37,909 nucleotides of DNA. It comes from Anaerolineales bacterium (GTDB lineage: Bacteria; Chloroflexota; Anaerolineae; Anaerolineales; UBA4823). This document shows positions 1 to 7,801 of the stretch, in pieces. How positions within the stretch are numbered: the stretch's first letter is position 1; the number at the start of each line of letters is the position of its first letter. The position numbers and the translations under genes are program-made. The notes under the pieces were generated by a model that searched no databases, had not been told where the DNA came from, and was given only the letters and a program-made list of their open reading frames with translations. The DNA is taken from the NCBI GenBank assembly GCA_022865865.1, contig JALHTN010000316.1, positions 1 through 37,909 of the forward strand, read 5' to 3'.

Positions 1-540
1 GAAACTACCCGCTTGATCGATATGACCACATCCTTCTTAGATCTCGCCCGGTTGGAATCAGGCAGAATACCATTCCATTCAGAATTGTTCGATCCCACAC
101 AACTGTTGAAGGAATGCGTGGGCTTGATGCATGGTAAAGCCAGTGAAAAAAACCTGCGTTTAAACTTATATGTACCGGATGAATTACCAGCCATCAAAGG
201 TGATCAGGACAAAATCAAGCAAGCTTTGCTCAACTTGATCAGCAACGCCATTAATTATAATAAACCTTCCGGAACGATCACCGTATCAGGACACAGTAAA
301 CAGGATGAACTGGTGATCTCTGTGAATGACACCGGACAAGGCATCAGGCCAGCCGAGATCGATCATCTTTTCGATAAATTTTACCGTTCACAAACGACAG
401 AGAAATCGGTCCAGGGTACTGGCTTAGGATTAGCAATCTGCAAGAAAATTGTTGAAGCCCATGATGGTCATATTAGTGTACAGAGTGAAGTAGGTATTGG
501 GACAACCTTCTCGGTCCACCTTCCGGTAAAAATAGGTTAA
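1..540 (+). CDS. Sensor histidine kinase, C-terminal part (5' end outside window)
   Basis: The reading frame is open from the first base, so only the C-terminal part is present. It begins in the end of a dimerisation helix (FLDLARLESGR), a typical HisKA C-terminal stretch, and continues into a complete HATPase_c domain. The N box (NLISNAINYN), G1 box (DTGQGI) and G2 box (GTGLGLAI) are all readable, so ATP binding should be intact. The phospho-accepting His and any sensor domain lie upstream of the window. In the family this domain autophosphorylates the His, which then passes phosphate to a response regulator; the partner and signal cannot be told here. The TAA stop shares the palindrome TTAA (537-540) with the stop of the convergent mutL gene. 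Confidence 0.93.
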   Translation, partial: ETTRLIDMTTSFLDLARLESGRIPFHSELFDPTQLLKECVGLMHGKASEKNLRLNLYVPDELPAIKGDQDKIKQALLNLISNAINYNKPSGTITVSGHSKQDELVISVNDTGQGIRPAEIDHLFDKFYRSQTTEKSVQGTGLGLAICKKIVEAHDGHISVQSEVGIGTTFSVHLPVKIG

Positions 541-2258
541 CGCGCCCCTCGCCTCCCAAACTGACGTTCCAGCAAATCCACTGATAGATGTATCATGGTC
601 GGTCTCCCATGAGGGCATGTACGTGGCGCCTGGCATTTTTCAAGATCATTGAGCAGGGCGCGCTGCTCGTCCACCGATAATATTTTCCCTGCTTTCACCG
701 CGGCGCGCTTGCAGATACGAGCGATAATTTTGGCTTCCTGTTCCGATTGCAGAGGTTTCTCATCCTCTTCGAAATCTTCAACCAAAACGCGTAGCGCTGC
801 GCTGGGCTCAATGCCCATTAGAATCTGGGGAATTGACCGTACTAGAAAAGTGTTCAATCCGAAGCCTTCAACCTGAAAACCCAACTCCGTTAATATCGGC
901 AGCTGGTCAGTGATCAAACCTGCTTCTGCAGCGGAAAATTCAACCGCTGCAGGTTGCAATAGAGTTTGGGAGGGGATGGATTCCTGTCTTTCTTCAAGAT
1001 AACGTTCGAATAGGACGCGTTCATGAGCAGCGTGCTGGTCAATCAGGTAAAGGCCATCAGGACCTTCAGCGACCAGATAAGCAGCTGCAATCTGGCCAAC
1101 AAGGCGCAGTAAAGGCACTCCAGAATTTTCCGGTTTTTCACCTTCTGGTTCCCAGCTCAGTGCTGTTTGCTGGATTTCTTGATCGACAGAGACCCAAGAT
1201 TGTCTTGTTGGGCTGAACTCGTAATCTAAATCCGGCATGCCAGGTGAATTCATTCCGATGCCTGGCACGGGTGTATGCGCCAGCAAAGCCCGTCTCGTAG
1301 CACGCTGGACCGCGCTGAAAACCCGATCCCGCTCACGGAAACGGACTTCCGCTTTGGTAGGATGGACATTAACATCCACCATTTCTGGGGGCATTTTTAG
1401 GAATAACGCCGCTTGCGGGTATCGCCCAACCATCAAGTAAGTATGGTAAGCCTGGACAACTGCCGTAACCAAAGCAGAATCCTGGACCCAGCGCCCATTG
1501 ATGAATATGGTAATCTCTCGCCGATTAGAACGTGTGTGGGATATGGCACTGGTGAAGCCGGTTACCGATAAGTGCTCATATTCCGCCAGCACTTCCAGCA
1601 TTTGCTGGGCAAGTTCCACACTATACAATGAGGCCAGTACTTCACGCCGATCACCACTACCACTGGTCTGAACCGTTATGCGATCATCCTGGCGCAGCTG
1701 AAAGCGCACCTCAGGATATGCCAGGGCGTAACGAGTTACAAATTCTTCAATGTGCCGGCGTTCGGTGACATCTTTTTTAAGGAATTTCAACCTGGCAGGG
1801 ACATTATAGAATAAATCAGCCACCTTAACCACGGTGCCAACAGATGTACCCACTGGTTCAATAGCAAACATATGCCCGCCATCCACTTTCAGCTTCGCAC
1901 CAAGGTCAGAGTCTGAGGTTCGAGAGGTAATTGATAGGTGAGAAACCGATCCAATTGAAGCCAGAGCCTCTCCCCGGAATCCCAATGTATTGATATTAAA
2001 TAAATCTTCAGCAGTAAATAGTTTACTGGTTGCATGCCGGGAGACAGTTAAATGAAGTTCATCGGTTTGGATCCCCGAACCATCATCTGAGACTTCAATA
2101 ACACGTCTGCCAGCCTCTTTGATACTGATGGTGATCTGTTTTGCACCTGCATCCAGCGAATTCTCCACCAGCTCTTTGACTACAGAAGCCGGACGTTCGA
2201 CCACCTCTCCTGCAGCAATTTGGGAAGCAACCTCGGGCGCTAAAATATGGATGTGCAT
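537..2258 (-). CDS. mutL: DNA mismatch repair protein MutL, endonuclease type
   Basis: 573 aa. The N-terminal GHKL ATPase is complete: catalytic Glu29 and Asn33 in KELVENSLDAGA, DDGSGI near 58-63, RHATSKL at 74-80 and LGFRGEALASIGS at 92-104. The C-terminal dimerisation domain carries DQHA at 407-410 with Glu413 and Glu418, matching the metal-binding DQHA(x)2E(x)4E motif of nicking MutL proteins, plus CPHGRPT near the end. It should therefore nick the strand after mismatch recognition by MutS, as in bacteria without MutH; mutS is not in the window. The ATG at 2258 fits the family N-terminus (QIAAGEVVERPAS follows closely). No Shine-Dalgarno is visible; instead TATAAT ends exactly six bases upstream of the ATG, suggesting a leaderless transcript. 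Confidence 0.97.
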   Translation of the reverse strand: MHIHILAPEVASQIAAGEVVERPASVVKELVENSLDAGAKQITISIKEAGRRVIEVSDDGSGIQTDELHLTVSRHATSKLFTAEDLFNINTLGFRGEALASIGSVSHLSITSRTSDSDLGAKLKVDGGHMFAIEPVGTSVGTVVKVADLFYNVPARLKFLKKDVTERRHIEEFVTRYALAYPEVRFQLRQDDRITVQTSGSGDRREVLASLYSVELAQQMLEVLAEYEHLSVTGFTSAISHTRSNRREITIFINGRWVQDSALVTAVVQAYHTYLMVGRYPQAALFLKMPPEMVDVNVHPTKAEVRFRERDRVFSAVQRATRRALLAHTPVPGIGMNSPGMPDLDYEFSPTRQSWVSVDQEIQQTALSWEPEGEKPENSGVPLLRLVGQIAAAYLVAEGPDGLYLIDQHAAHERVLFERYLEERQESIPSQTLLQPAAVEFSAAEAGLITDQLPILTELGFQVEGFGLNTFLVRSIPQILMGIEPSAALRVLVEDFEEDEKPLQSEQEAKIIARICKRAAVKAGKILSVDEQRALLNDLEKCQAPRTCPHGRPTMIHLSVDLLERQFGRRGAR

Positions 2259-2264
2259 GCAAAA

Positions 2265-2273
2265 ATTATATCA
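2265..2273 (-). promoter_or_regulatory. Extended -10 promoter of mutL, leaderless type
   Basis: On the - strand TGATATAAT reads from 2273 to 2265, a TGn extended -10 followed by a perfect TATAAT. Six bases (TTTTGC) separate it from the mutL ATG at 2258, so transcription should start at or within a base or so of the start codon. No good -35 hexamer is visible at 16-18 bases, as is common for extended -10 promoters. Confidence 0.6.
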
Positions 2274-2359
2274 GGTGGCTGAGATCACGAGACCGATCTG
2301 GATATCATTTCTACAATCCATTCTGGCTAGGATCATTAAATTCCTGGCCCAGTATCCCT

Positions 2360-2365
2360 TATAAT
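2360..2365 (+). promoter_or_regulatory. -10 box of the HAD hydrolase gene, leaderless type
   Basis: TATAAT, then six bases (TAGTTG), then ATG at 2372. The distance from the last T of the box to the A of the start codon equals that of the divergent mutL promoter, with which it shares a 113-base intergenic region. No convincing -35 or Shine-Dalgarno is seen. Confidence 0.5.
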
Positions 2366-2371
2366 TAGTTG

Positions 2372-3031
2372 ATGAGCTGGTCGGTATTATTCTTCGATTT
2401 GGATGACACCTTATACCCCAACACAAGCGGTCTCTGGGAAGCCATCCGGATCCGCATGACAGATTATTTGCGCGATGCACTTGGATTTTCCCCAGATGAA
2501 ATCCAAGAAATCCGTCAATCATATTTTGAGACCTACGGTACAACCCTGCGTGGTCTCCAAATCCACCATGCTGTAGATGAGAACGCTTATCTAGCTTACG
2601 TCCACGATTTGCCTTTGGAGCAATATATCTCACCAAATCCACAGCTGCGGATTATGCTGGACAGTTTACCGCAAAGGAAATGGATCTTTACCAATGCGGA
2701 TGCCGATCATGCTGATAGAGTCATCAAAGTACTTGGATTAGAAAATTGTTTTTCAGGAATTATCGATGTACGCGCCCTTGGATTTCTATGCAAACCCGAC
2801 CAACAAGCGTACCTGCGTGCTTTAGACCTGGCAGGTGAACCTGATCCAGGAAATTGTGTACTGCTTGATGATGCCCTCCGCAACCTGATACCTGCACACC
2901 GGGCGGGATTCACAACGGTTCTGGTTGGTAGTGCTGAAGAATACCCGCAGGCGAATTATTCCATTGAAAACATAAATGATCTTCCCAATAGCTTCCCTCA
3001 ATTATGGTCAGGCGGTGGCAAATCAAATTAA
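2372..3031 (+). CDS. HAD-superfamily hydrolase, pyrimidine 5'-nucleotidase-like
   Basis: 219 aa from the ATG at 2372; an in-frame TTG at 2369 would add one residue, but the promoter geometry favours 2372. HAD motif I is FFDLDDTLYP near the N-terminus, with the nucleophilic Asp and the second Asp two residues on. Motif II is WIFTNAD, a Lys in LCKPDQQAYLRAL fits motif III, and VLLDDALRNLIPAHRAG is motif IV. The helical cap between motifs I and II and the DDTLYP form resemble the yeast SDT1-type pyrimidine 5'-nucleotidases, which dephosphorylate UMP or CMP; other small phosphate esters are possible. It is divergent from mutL and 36 bases upstream of the next + strand gene. Confidence 0.85.
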   Translation: MSWSVLFFDLDDTLYPNTSGLWEAIRIRMTDYLRDALGFSPDEIQEIRQSYFETYGTTLRGLQIHHAVDENAYLAYVHDLPLEQYISPNPQLRIMLDSLPQRKWIFTNADADHADRVIKVLGLENCFSGIIDVRALGFLCKPDQQAYLRALDLAGEPDPGNCVLLDDALRNLIPAHRAGFTTVLVGSAEEYPQANYSIENINDLPNSFPQLWSGGGKSN

Positions 3032-3067
3032 TTCTCCAAACTTACCCATTCACTGGAGCGAGATCGT

Positions 3068-3328
3068 ATGGACCTGGATAGAGCATTCCTGGTAATAGTT
3101 CTGACAGTGGGTGCAGTAATCTTGTTCAATGTCATCATTTACCTCTCTGTTCGACGGGGAAACGAAGTTACCACCATCGATTTAATGCGTAAAGCCGCGC
3201 GACGCGCTCGGAACCCCTGGCAGGATGAAGACGATGCCCTCAAGGAGCTCTCCGAAATCGTTTCTGGTCTTCAATCGGGTAAGGAAAAAATCGATTCAGC
3301 GGATGAGCAAATTATTAAAGATGATTGA
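3068..3328 (+). CDS. Small single-pass membrane protein of unknown function
   Basis: 86 aa. Residues about 5-27 form one hydrophobic helix (AFLVIVLTVGAVILFNVIIY), followed by a basic stretch (RKAARRARNPW) and an acidic, helical, soluble tail. The topology suggests an N-out, C-in membrane anchor with a cytoplasmic tail. I do not recognise the family. A GGAGCGAG Shine-Dalgarno-like stretch precedes the ATG. Its stop overlaps the start of the CoA-transferase-like gene by eight bases, so the two are probably translationally coupled. Confidence 0.75.
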   Translation: MDLDRAFLVIVLTVGAVILFNVIIYLSVRRGNEVTTIDLMRKAARRARNPWQDEDDALKELSEIVSGLQSGKEKIDSADEQIIKDD

Positions 3329-4121
3329 CAAGAGAACAACTTATCGGGAAGCCATCCAAATGATCCCCTCGGGTGGCATGCTGGCGCTGGGCGGGATGAC
3401 CAATTACAGGAGACCTGTTGCTTTCTGCAAAGCTTTGATAAATCACTATCGAGAGACTGGAGAACCCAAAGAACTAACCCTGTTATCGTTTACCGCTGGA
3501 TTTGAGAGCGATATTTTGGTTGGCGCTGGAATCGTGAATAATGTCCGCTCTTGTTATTTTGGGCTGGAGATATTTGGACTGGCACCGATGTTTACCCATT
3601 ATGCGAACCGGGGGAAAATAAAGGTGATCGAGGAAACAGAAGCCAGCATTGCACTCGGGCTGCGCGCCTGTTTGGCGGGTATTGGATTTATGCCAGCGAG
3701 AGCTTGGTTGGGTACTGATTTACTTCACCTGCGCCCGGATGTTCGCACCATCACGGACCCCTATACCAACGAGGAATTAGTCGCCTTTCCTGCCATTAAA
3801 CCTGATGTAGCTGTGATTCATGCCATCAAAGCTGATTATGAAGGCAATGCGATCATTGGCGCAAACAAAGCTGTCGATGAAGAGCTGACCCTGGCCGCGG
3901 ATAAAGTGATCGTTACCGCCGAAGAAATCGTCAAGCAGCTGGATCGGGCTGACCTGATAACCCAATTCGTCGATGCGGTTGTCCATGCCCCCCAGGGAGC
4001 CTTGCCGACCTCTTGTCACCCACTTTACCAGATCGATGGCGATGCGCTTTTAACTTATGTCGAACAAGTAAACGATCCGACCTCATTTGAAACATACCTA
4101 AACCAATTCTTAAAATTCTGA
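3321..4121 (+). CDS. CoA-transferase subunit A-like protein (glutaconate / 3-oxoacid CoA-transferase family)
   Basis: 266 aa from the ATG at 3321, chosen because residues then align with the family start (KRTTYREAIQMIPSGGMLALGGMT); the frame is open 96 bases further up but runs through the previous gene. The glycine-rich SGGMLALGGM turn, the ALGLRACLAGIGFMPARAWLG segment and the PDVAVIHA strand are typical of alpha subunits of class I CoA-transferases. The catalytic Glu in this family lies in the beta subunit, which normally follows directly; here the next gene is an S41 protease and no beta subunit exists in the window. Either the partner is elsewhere or this is a stand-alone homologue with another role. 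Substrate unknown. Confidence 0.85.
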   Translation: MIDKRTTYREAIQMIPSGGMLALGGMTNYRRPVAFCKALINHYRETGEPKELTLLSFTAGFESDILVGAGIVNNVRSCYFGLEIFGLAPMFTHYANRGKIKVIEETEASIALGLRACLAGIGFMPARAWLGTDLLHLRPDVRTITDPYTNEELVAFPAIKPDVAVIHAIKADYEGNAIIGANKAVDEELTLAADKVIVTAEEIVKQLDRADLITQFVDAVVHAPQGALPTSCHPLYQIDGDALLTYVEQVNDPTSFETYLNQFLKF

Positions 4122-4148
4122 TCTTTTACTTGCCTTGATCTTATTTTA

Positions 4149-4177
4149 TTCTAATCATTGTATGGTAATTTTATAAT
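4149..4177 (+). promoter_or_regulatory. Promoter of the envelope protease operon
   Basis: A perfect TATAAT at 4172-4177 is preceded, 17 bases away, by a weak -35 (TTCTAA, 4149-4154). The expected start site is near 4184, giving a leader of about 24 bases that contains GGAG at 4199-4202, six bases from the ATG at 4208. This is a conventional leadered start, unlike the mutL and HAD promoters. Confidence 0.55.
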
Positions 4178-4207
4178 GAATTAGGTTTATTGATCACTGG
4201 AGATAAT

Positions 4208-5521
4208 ATGAGTAAAAAAATCCTGTTAATTGGTGGGGCAGCAGTTATCGTGCTGCTTTTAGTATTGGGGTCGTTCTCTATTGGTATGCTCGTAGGTGGT
4301 GGGGTAACAGGTGGTGAGGCAACAGGTGGTGAGGTAACAGATGGCGAAACACCGCAAGCTTCAACATCGTCCGCGGTGTCCACTGCCTCAACTATCCTTC
4401 AGGAAACCGTTGAAGATATCCTGCAGACTTCTCCCCCGCAAGCCACCAGCACCCCGGCAGATCTCGAAGAACTTTTCGATCCTTTCTGGCAGAGTTGGGA
4501 GCTGGTCCACGATTTATACATCGACCAACCTGTAAGTAATGAATTGATGATGCAGGGCGCGATCAAGGGCATGATGGACTCTCTTGGTGACCAGCACTCG
4601 TCATACATGGATCCAGACCAGTACCGCCAGGCGAATGTGCCCCTCGAAGGTGGGTACGAGGGCATTGGTGCCTGGGTTGATGGGACCAGAGATTACCTGA
4701 CCATCGTCAGCCCGATGCCAGATTCCCCAGCTGAAAAAGCTGGTTTGCAGCCCGGTGACCAGATCATTGCAATCGATGGCGAGGATATGACCGGTATCGA
4801 TGGAAATCTGGTCATCCGCAAAGTGCTCGGACCTGCAGGCACCTCGCTAACCCTGACAATATATCGGGAAGGTGAGGAGGAACCATTTGATGTAACCTTA
4901 GAACGTGCCCGGATTATTGTTCCTGTACTCGAATACGAAATGCTGGATGGAAACATTGCCTATATCAAGCTGTATAGCTTCAGTGAAACTGCCACCGAGG
5001 AATTAGCTGCTGCTCTCGAAGACCTGATGGAGCAAGAACCTGCAGGTTTGATTCTTGATCTGCGGAATAATCCTGGCGGTGAGCGAGATTCTGCGGTTGA
5101 GATCAGCTCACAATTTATTGGCGAAGGTGCGATTATGTACCAGGAATATGGGGATGGCAGCCGCGATACCTTCGAGGCCGTAATGGGTGGCCTGGCTACC
5201 GATATACCGCTGGTGGTATTAATTAACGATGGTTCTGCCTCGGCGTCTGAGATTGTGGCTGGCGCGATTCAAGATTACGAAAGGGGAACACTGGTAGGAA
5301 CGGTTTCCTTCGGTAAGGGCTCTGTACAAAATTGGATCCCGTTAGTTGATGAGCAAGGAATGGTGAGAGTAACTATCGCCCGCTGGTTAACTCCAAACGG
5401 TCGCACTATTCACGAGTTAGGCGTTGTACCAGATATCGAAATCGAATTCACCGAGGAAGATTTCCTAAAAGAAATCGATCCTCAACTCGATAAGGCCATC
5501 GAACTATTAACCAGTCCTTGA
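4208..5521 (+). CDS. S41 family C-terminal processing peptidase with PDZ domain, membrane anchored
   Basis: 437 aa. The ATG at 4208 has GGAG six bases upstream and is preferred over an in-frame TTG at 4190. An N-terminal membrane anchor (ILLIGGAAVIVLLLVLGSFSIGMLVGG) is followed by a low-complexity linker of Gly-Gly-Glu/Thr repeats, then the catalytic region: a PDZ domain around residues 130-215 (YEGIGAWVDG, GLQPGDQIIAIDGEDM), a protease core with LRNNPGG, the catalytic Ser in DGSASASEIVAGA and the catalytic Lys in SFGKGSVQNW. Known CtpA/CtpB enzymes cleave C-termini of envelope or signalling proteins outside the cell membrane. It heads a cluster with two further envelope proteases 19 and 4 bases apart. 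Confidence 0.95.
   Translation: MSKKILLIGGAAVIVLLLVLGSFSIGMLVGGGVTGGEATGGEVTDGETPQASTSSAVSTASTILQETVEDILQTSPPQATSTPADLEELFDPFWQSWELVHDLYIDQPVSNELMMQGAIKGMMDSLGDQHSSYMDPDQYRQANVPLEGGYEGIGAWVDGTRDYLTIVSPMPDSPAEKAGLQPGDQIIAIDGEDMTGIDGNLVIRKVLGPAGTSLTLTIYREGEEEPFDVTLERARIIVPVLEYEMLDGNIAYIKLYSFSETATEELAAALEDLMEQEPAGLILDLRNNPGGERDSAVEISSQFIGEGAIMYQEYGDGSRDTFEAVMGGLATDIPLVVLINDGSASASEIVAGAIQDYERGTLVGTVSFGKGSVQNWIPLVDEQGMVRVTIARWLTPNGRTIHELGVVPDIEIEFTEEDFLKEIDPQLDKAIELLTSP
4304..4348 (+). repeat. Three tandem copies of a 15-base unit inside the S41 protease gene
   Basis: Units GTAACAGGTGGTGAG (4304-4318), GCAACAGGTGGTGAG (4319-4333) and GTAACAGATGGCGAA (4334-4348). They encode VTGGE, ATGGE and VTDGE in the linker between membrane anchor and catalytic region. 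Being in-frame, copy changes would only lengthen or shorten the tether. Confidence 0.9.
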
Positions 5522-5540
5522 AAAATCCAAAGGAGCAGTG

Positions 5541-6239
5541 ATGTTGTTTTATAACGTAAATTATTGGGTCTACATGCTGCCAGCGATCGCACTTGTGCTG
5601 TTCGCCCAATATTATGTGCGCTCATCTTACAAGAAATGGAGTCAAGTCGGGACTCGCAGCCGCATGACCGGAGCACAGGCAGCAGAACGTTTGATTAAAA
5701 CCGGACGTTTATATGATGTTCGCGTTGAAGCAGTGTCTGGAAAAATGACCGACCACTACGATCCTCGTCAAAAAGTTCTCCGGCTATCACAAGGTGTTTA
5801 CCAGACCGCCTCTGTCGCAGCAGTAGCGATCGCCGCCCACGAGCTTGGTCACGCGCTCCAGGATAACGAGCAATATTTCCCGTTAAAATTACGATCTGCC
5901 ATCATCCCAGCTGTAAATATCGGATCAACCCTGGGTTGGGTGTTCATTATCATTGGGCTCTTCATGCAGTGGTCCGGCCTGGCATGGGCAGGGGTGATCG
6001 TGTTCTCCGCTGGTGCTCTGTTCGCACTGGCTACTTTACCGGTGGAACTAAATGCATCGGCGCGTGCAAAGGAGCTGCTGGTTCAATCCGGGATCATTGT
6101 TGGAAAAGAAGAACAAAAAGGCGTCAACCAGGTGTTAAACGCCGCGGCTTTTACTTATGTTGCTGCTCTGCTGACATCGATCATGCAGCTGCTGTACTTC
6201 ACCAGTTTGGTTGGAGGGATGGGCGGTCGCAGGCGATAA
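5541..6239 (+). CDS. Zinc-dependent membrane peptidase, YugP-type (Zn_peptidase_2)
   Basis: 232 aa. The ATG at 5541 is chosen over a GTG at 5538 because AGGAG (5531-5535) lies five bases from 5541 but only two from 5538. The protein has an N-terminal hydrophobic helix, a metal-binding HELGH in AIAAHELGHALQD, two membrane helices after it, and the downstream PVELNASARAKELL segment whose Glu is the likely third zinc ligand. A C-terminal hydrophobic helix (AAFTYVAALLTSIMQLLYF) and a glycine-rich tail end it. This arrangement matches the YugP family, whose substrates are largely unknown. It lies between an S41 and an HtrA protease in an apparent operon. Confidence 0.92.
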   Translation: MLFYNVNYWVYMLPAIALVLFAQYYVRSSYKKWSQVGTRSRMTGAQAAERLIKTGRLYDVRVEAVSGKMTDHYDPRQKVLRLSQGVYQTASVAAVAIAAHELGHALQDNEQYFPLKLRSAIIPAVNIGSTLGWVFIIIGLFMQWSGLAWAGVIVFSAGALFALATLPVELNASARAKELLVQSGIIVGKEEQKGVNQVLNAAAFTYVAALLTSIMQLLYFTSLVGGMGGRRR

Positions 6240-6243
6240 ATCC

Positions 6244-7347
6244 ATGTCGACCAGATCCATTCTCTATTTGCTGGTTATCGGCATCGTAGCTGGCATATCC
6301 GCCCTCATCGGAACTATGGCTGGGGGCGTATTCGTATTTTCATACCTGCAATCTGTGGAAGCGACTCCAACGAATACCATTCCGCCAACACCAACTCAGC
6401 AGGTAAATCTCGATATATCTACTTCCTCACTAGAAACTTCGATTATCGATGCGGTTGAAACAGTTGCTCCTACCGTGGTGACAGTGGTTGGAGAAATATC
6501 GGGTCGCCCTGTTAGTGGGAGCGGTGTGGTCATATCTTCCCAAGGTTATATCCTTACTAACAACCATGTAGTCGAAGGTACTTCAATGGTCGCTGTGATC
6601 CTCGCTGACGGCGTCGAACTGCCAGCACAAATCGTGGGGACAGACATGTATGCTGACCTGGCGATTCTTTTGGCAAACGGGGAATTCCCCGCAGTCGCTG
6701 GATTGGGAAATTCGGATGACCTCAAACCAGGAGAAACTGTGATCGCGATTGGTTCTCCTTTGGGTGATTTTGTAAATACAGTCACAGTTGGTGTGATCAG
6801 TGCTACTGGTCGTTCGCTCGATACCGGCAATGGTTTTCTTATGGAAGATCTTATCCAGACAGACGCCGCCATCAATCAGGGCAACTCTGGAGGACCTTTG
6901 GTCAATTTAGCTGGTGATGTGATTGGCATTAACACCCTCGTCGTACGGGGTTCTGGGCGCAGCAATACCATCGCTGAAGGGTTAGGATTTGCCATCCCAA
7001 TCAACACTGCCCGTATTGTCGCAGAGCAAATCCTGGACAAGGGTTATTTCGCCCGTCCCCATTTGGGTATCCGCTGGCAGTCGATTTCACCCCGTATCGC
7101 CCAGGCTTATAATTTACCGGTTCAATGGGGCGCTTACATATCAGATGTGAATCCTGACAGTCCAGCCGCGATGAGTGGTTTGAACGAAGGTGATATCATC
7201 ACCCATATCGCCGATGTCCCCCTGGATGAGGATCATACCTATATCAATACTTTATTTACCCACGAACCTGGCGAAGAGGTATCAATCCAGGTAGTTCGTA
7301 ATCGGCAGGAGCTAACTGTCAGTCTAATTCTAGGCGAAAGCCGCTGA
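6244..7347 (+). CDS. HtrA/DegP-type trypsin-like serine protease with C-terminal PDZ domain
   Basis: 367 aa from the ATG at 6244, four bases after the preceding stop; an earlier in-frame start at 6211 would overlap that gene by 29 bases. One N-terminal membrane helix (ILYLLVIGIVAGISALIG) and a Pro/Thr-rich linker tether the protease outside the cell. The triad is visible: His in ILTNNHVV, Asp in YADLAIL and Ser in NQGNSGGPLV. A single PDZ domain follows (YISDVNPDSPAAMSGLNEGD), giving the S1C layout of DegS/HtrA-like enzymes that act in envelope protein quality control. It is the last of three consecutive protease genes. Confidence 0.95.
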   Translation: MSTRSILYLLVIGIVAGISALIGTMAGGVFVFSYLQSVEATPTNTIPPTPTQQVNLDISTSSLETSIIDAVETVAPTVVTVVGEISGRPVSGSGVVISSQGYILTNNHVVEGTSMVAVILADGVELPAQIVGTDMYADLAILLANGEFPAVAGLGNSDDLKPGETVIAIGSPLGDFVNTVTVGVISATGRSLDTGNGFLMEDLIQTDAAINQGNSGGPLVNLAGDVIGINTLVVRGSGRSNTIAEGLGFAIPINTARIVAEQILDKGYFARPHLGIRWQSISPRIAQAYNLPVQWGAYISDVNPDSPAAMSGLNEGDIITHIADVPLDEDHTYINTLFTHEPGEEVSIQVVRNRQELTVSLILGESR

Positions 7348-7464
7348 TTGTTCTTACTATCCATTGAAAAGCTATTTGGATCACAATTCATATCCACGAA
7401 TAACCTATCACCTAAGGAATAAATCTAATATCCAAATATTTGTGATAGAGAACACAAAATGAAT

Positions 7465-7493
7465 TTGACCAAAATATCTGCATAGAGTATAAT
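7465..7493 (+). promoter_or_regulatory. Promoter of the rpmH-rnpA operon
   Basis: TTGACC (7465-7470), a 17-base spacer, and TATAAT (7488-7493): close to an ideal housekeeping sigma factor promoter and the best in the window. The expected start is near 7500, leaving a leader of about 98 bases before rpmH. The whole 7348-7597 gap is AT-rich and holds no ORF of note. It has one or two degenerate matches to a DnaA box (for example ATATCCACG near 7390), too weak to call an origin. Confidence 0.8.
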
Positions 7494-7597
7494 CATTTCT
7501 TGTCTGCTGACAAAGAAAACCCCTCTTCCCGGATGTTTCAGATTTATTCCTTTAACCTCCAGCAAGGTGGGTTCTAAAACATAAACAGGAAAGTGTC

Positions 7598-7774
7598 ATG
7601 CCAAAACGAACTTATCAACCCAAGATACGTCGTCGCTTACGGGTGCATGGATTTCGAGCCCGAATGGCGACTTCAGATGGACGCAAAGTAATCAAGAGAC
7701 GGCGTCTGAAAGGACGCTATCGATTAGGGGTCAAGAAGAATAATCACGTCAAAAAAACAAATTGGAACGGCTAA
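7598..7774 (+). CDS. rpmH: 50S ribosomal protein L34
   Basis: 58 aa, very basic. The core [20 protein letters not shown] is the L34 signature, which packs against 23S rRNA in the large subunit. An AGGA Shine-Dalgarno lies seven bases before the ATG. It is longer than the usual 44-47 residues: the typical RYRL end is followed by about a dozen extra residues ([13 protein letters not shown] region). It is 27 bases upstream of rnpA, the usual order, and is probably transcribed from the promoter at 7465-7493. Confidence 0.97.
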   Translation: MPKRTYQPKIRRRLRVHGFRARMATSDGRKVIKRRRLKGRYRLGVKKNNHVKKTNWNG

Positions 7775-7801
7775 AGGCACCAGTTATCCTAGGGCATTCT
7801 G

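Noticed and set aside
2369..2371. TTG at 2369 as start of the HAD gene
   Set aside because: The ATG directly after it gives the same promoter spacing as two other genes; the difference is one residue.
3225..3320. Upstream extension of the CoA-transferase-like frame to 3225
   Set aside because: It runs through the preceding gene in another frame and its residues do not fit the family; the ATG at 3321 matches the family start.
7348..7597. Possible oriC before rpmH
   Set aside because: Only degenerate DnaA-box-like words were found, no cluster, and dnaA is not adjacent.
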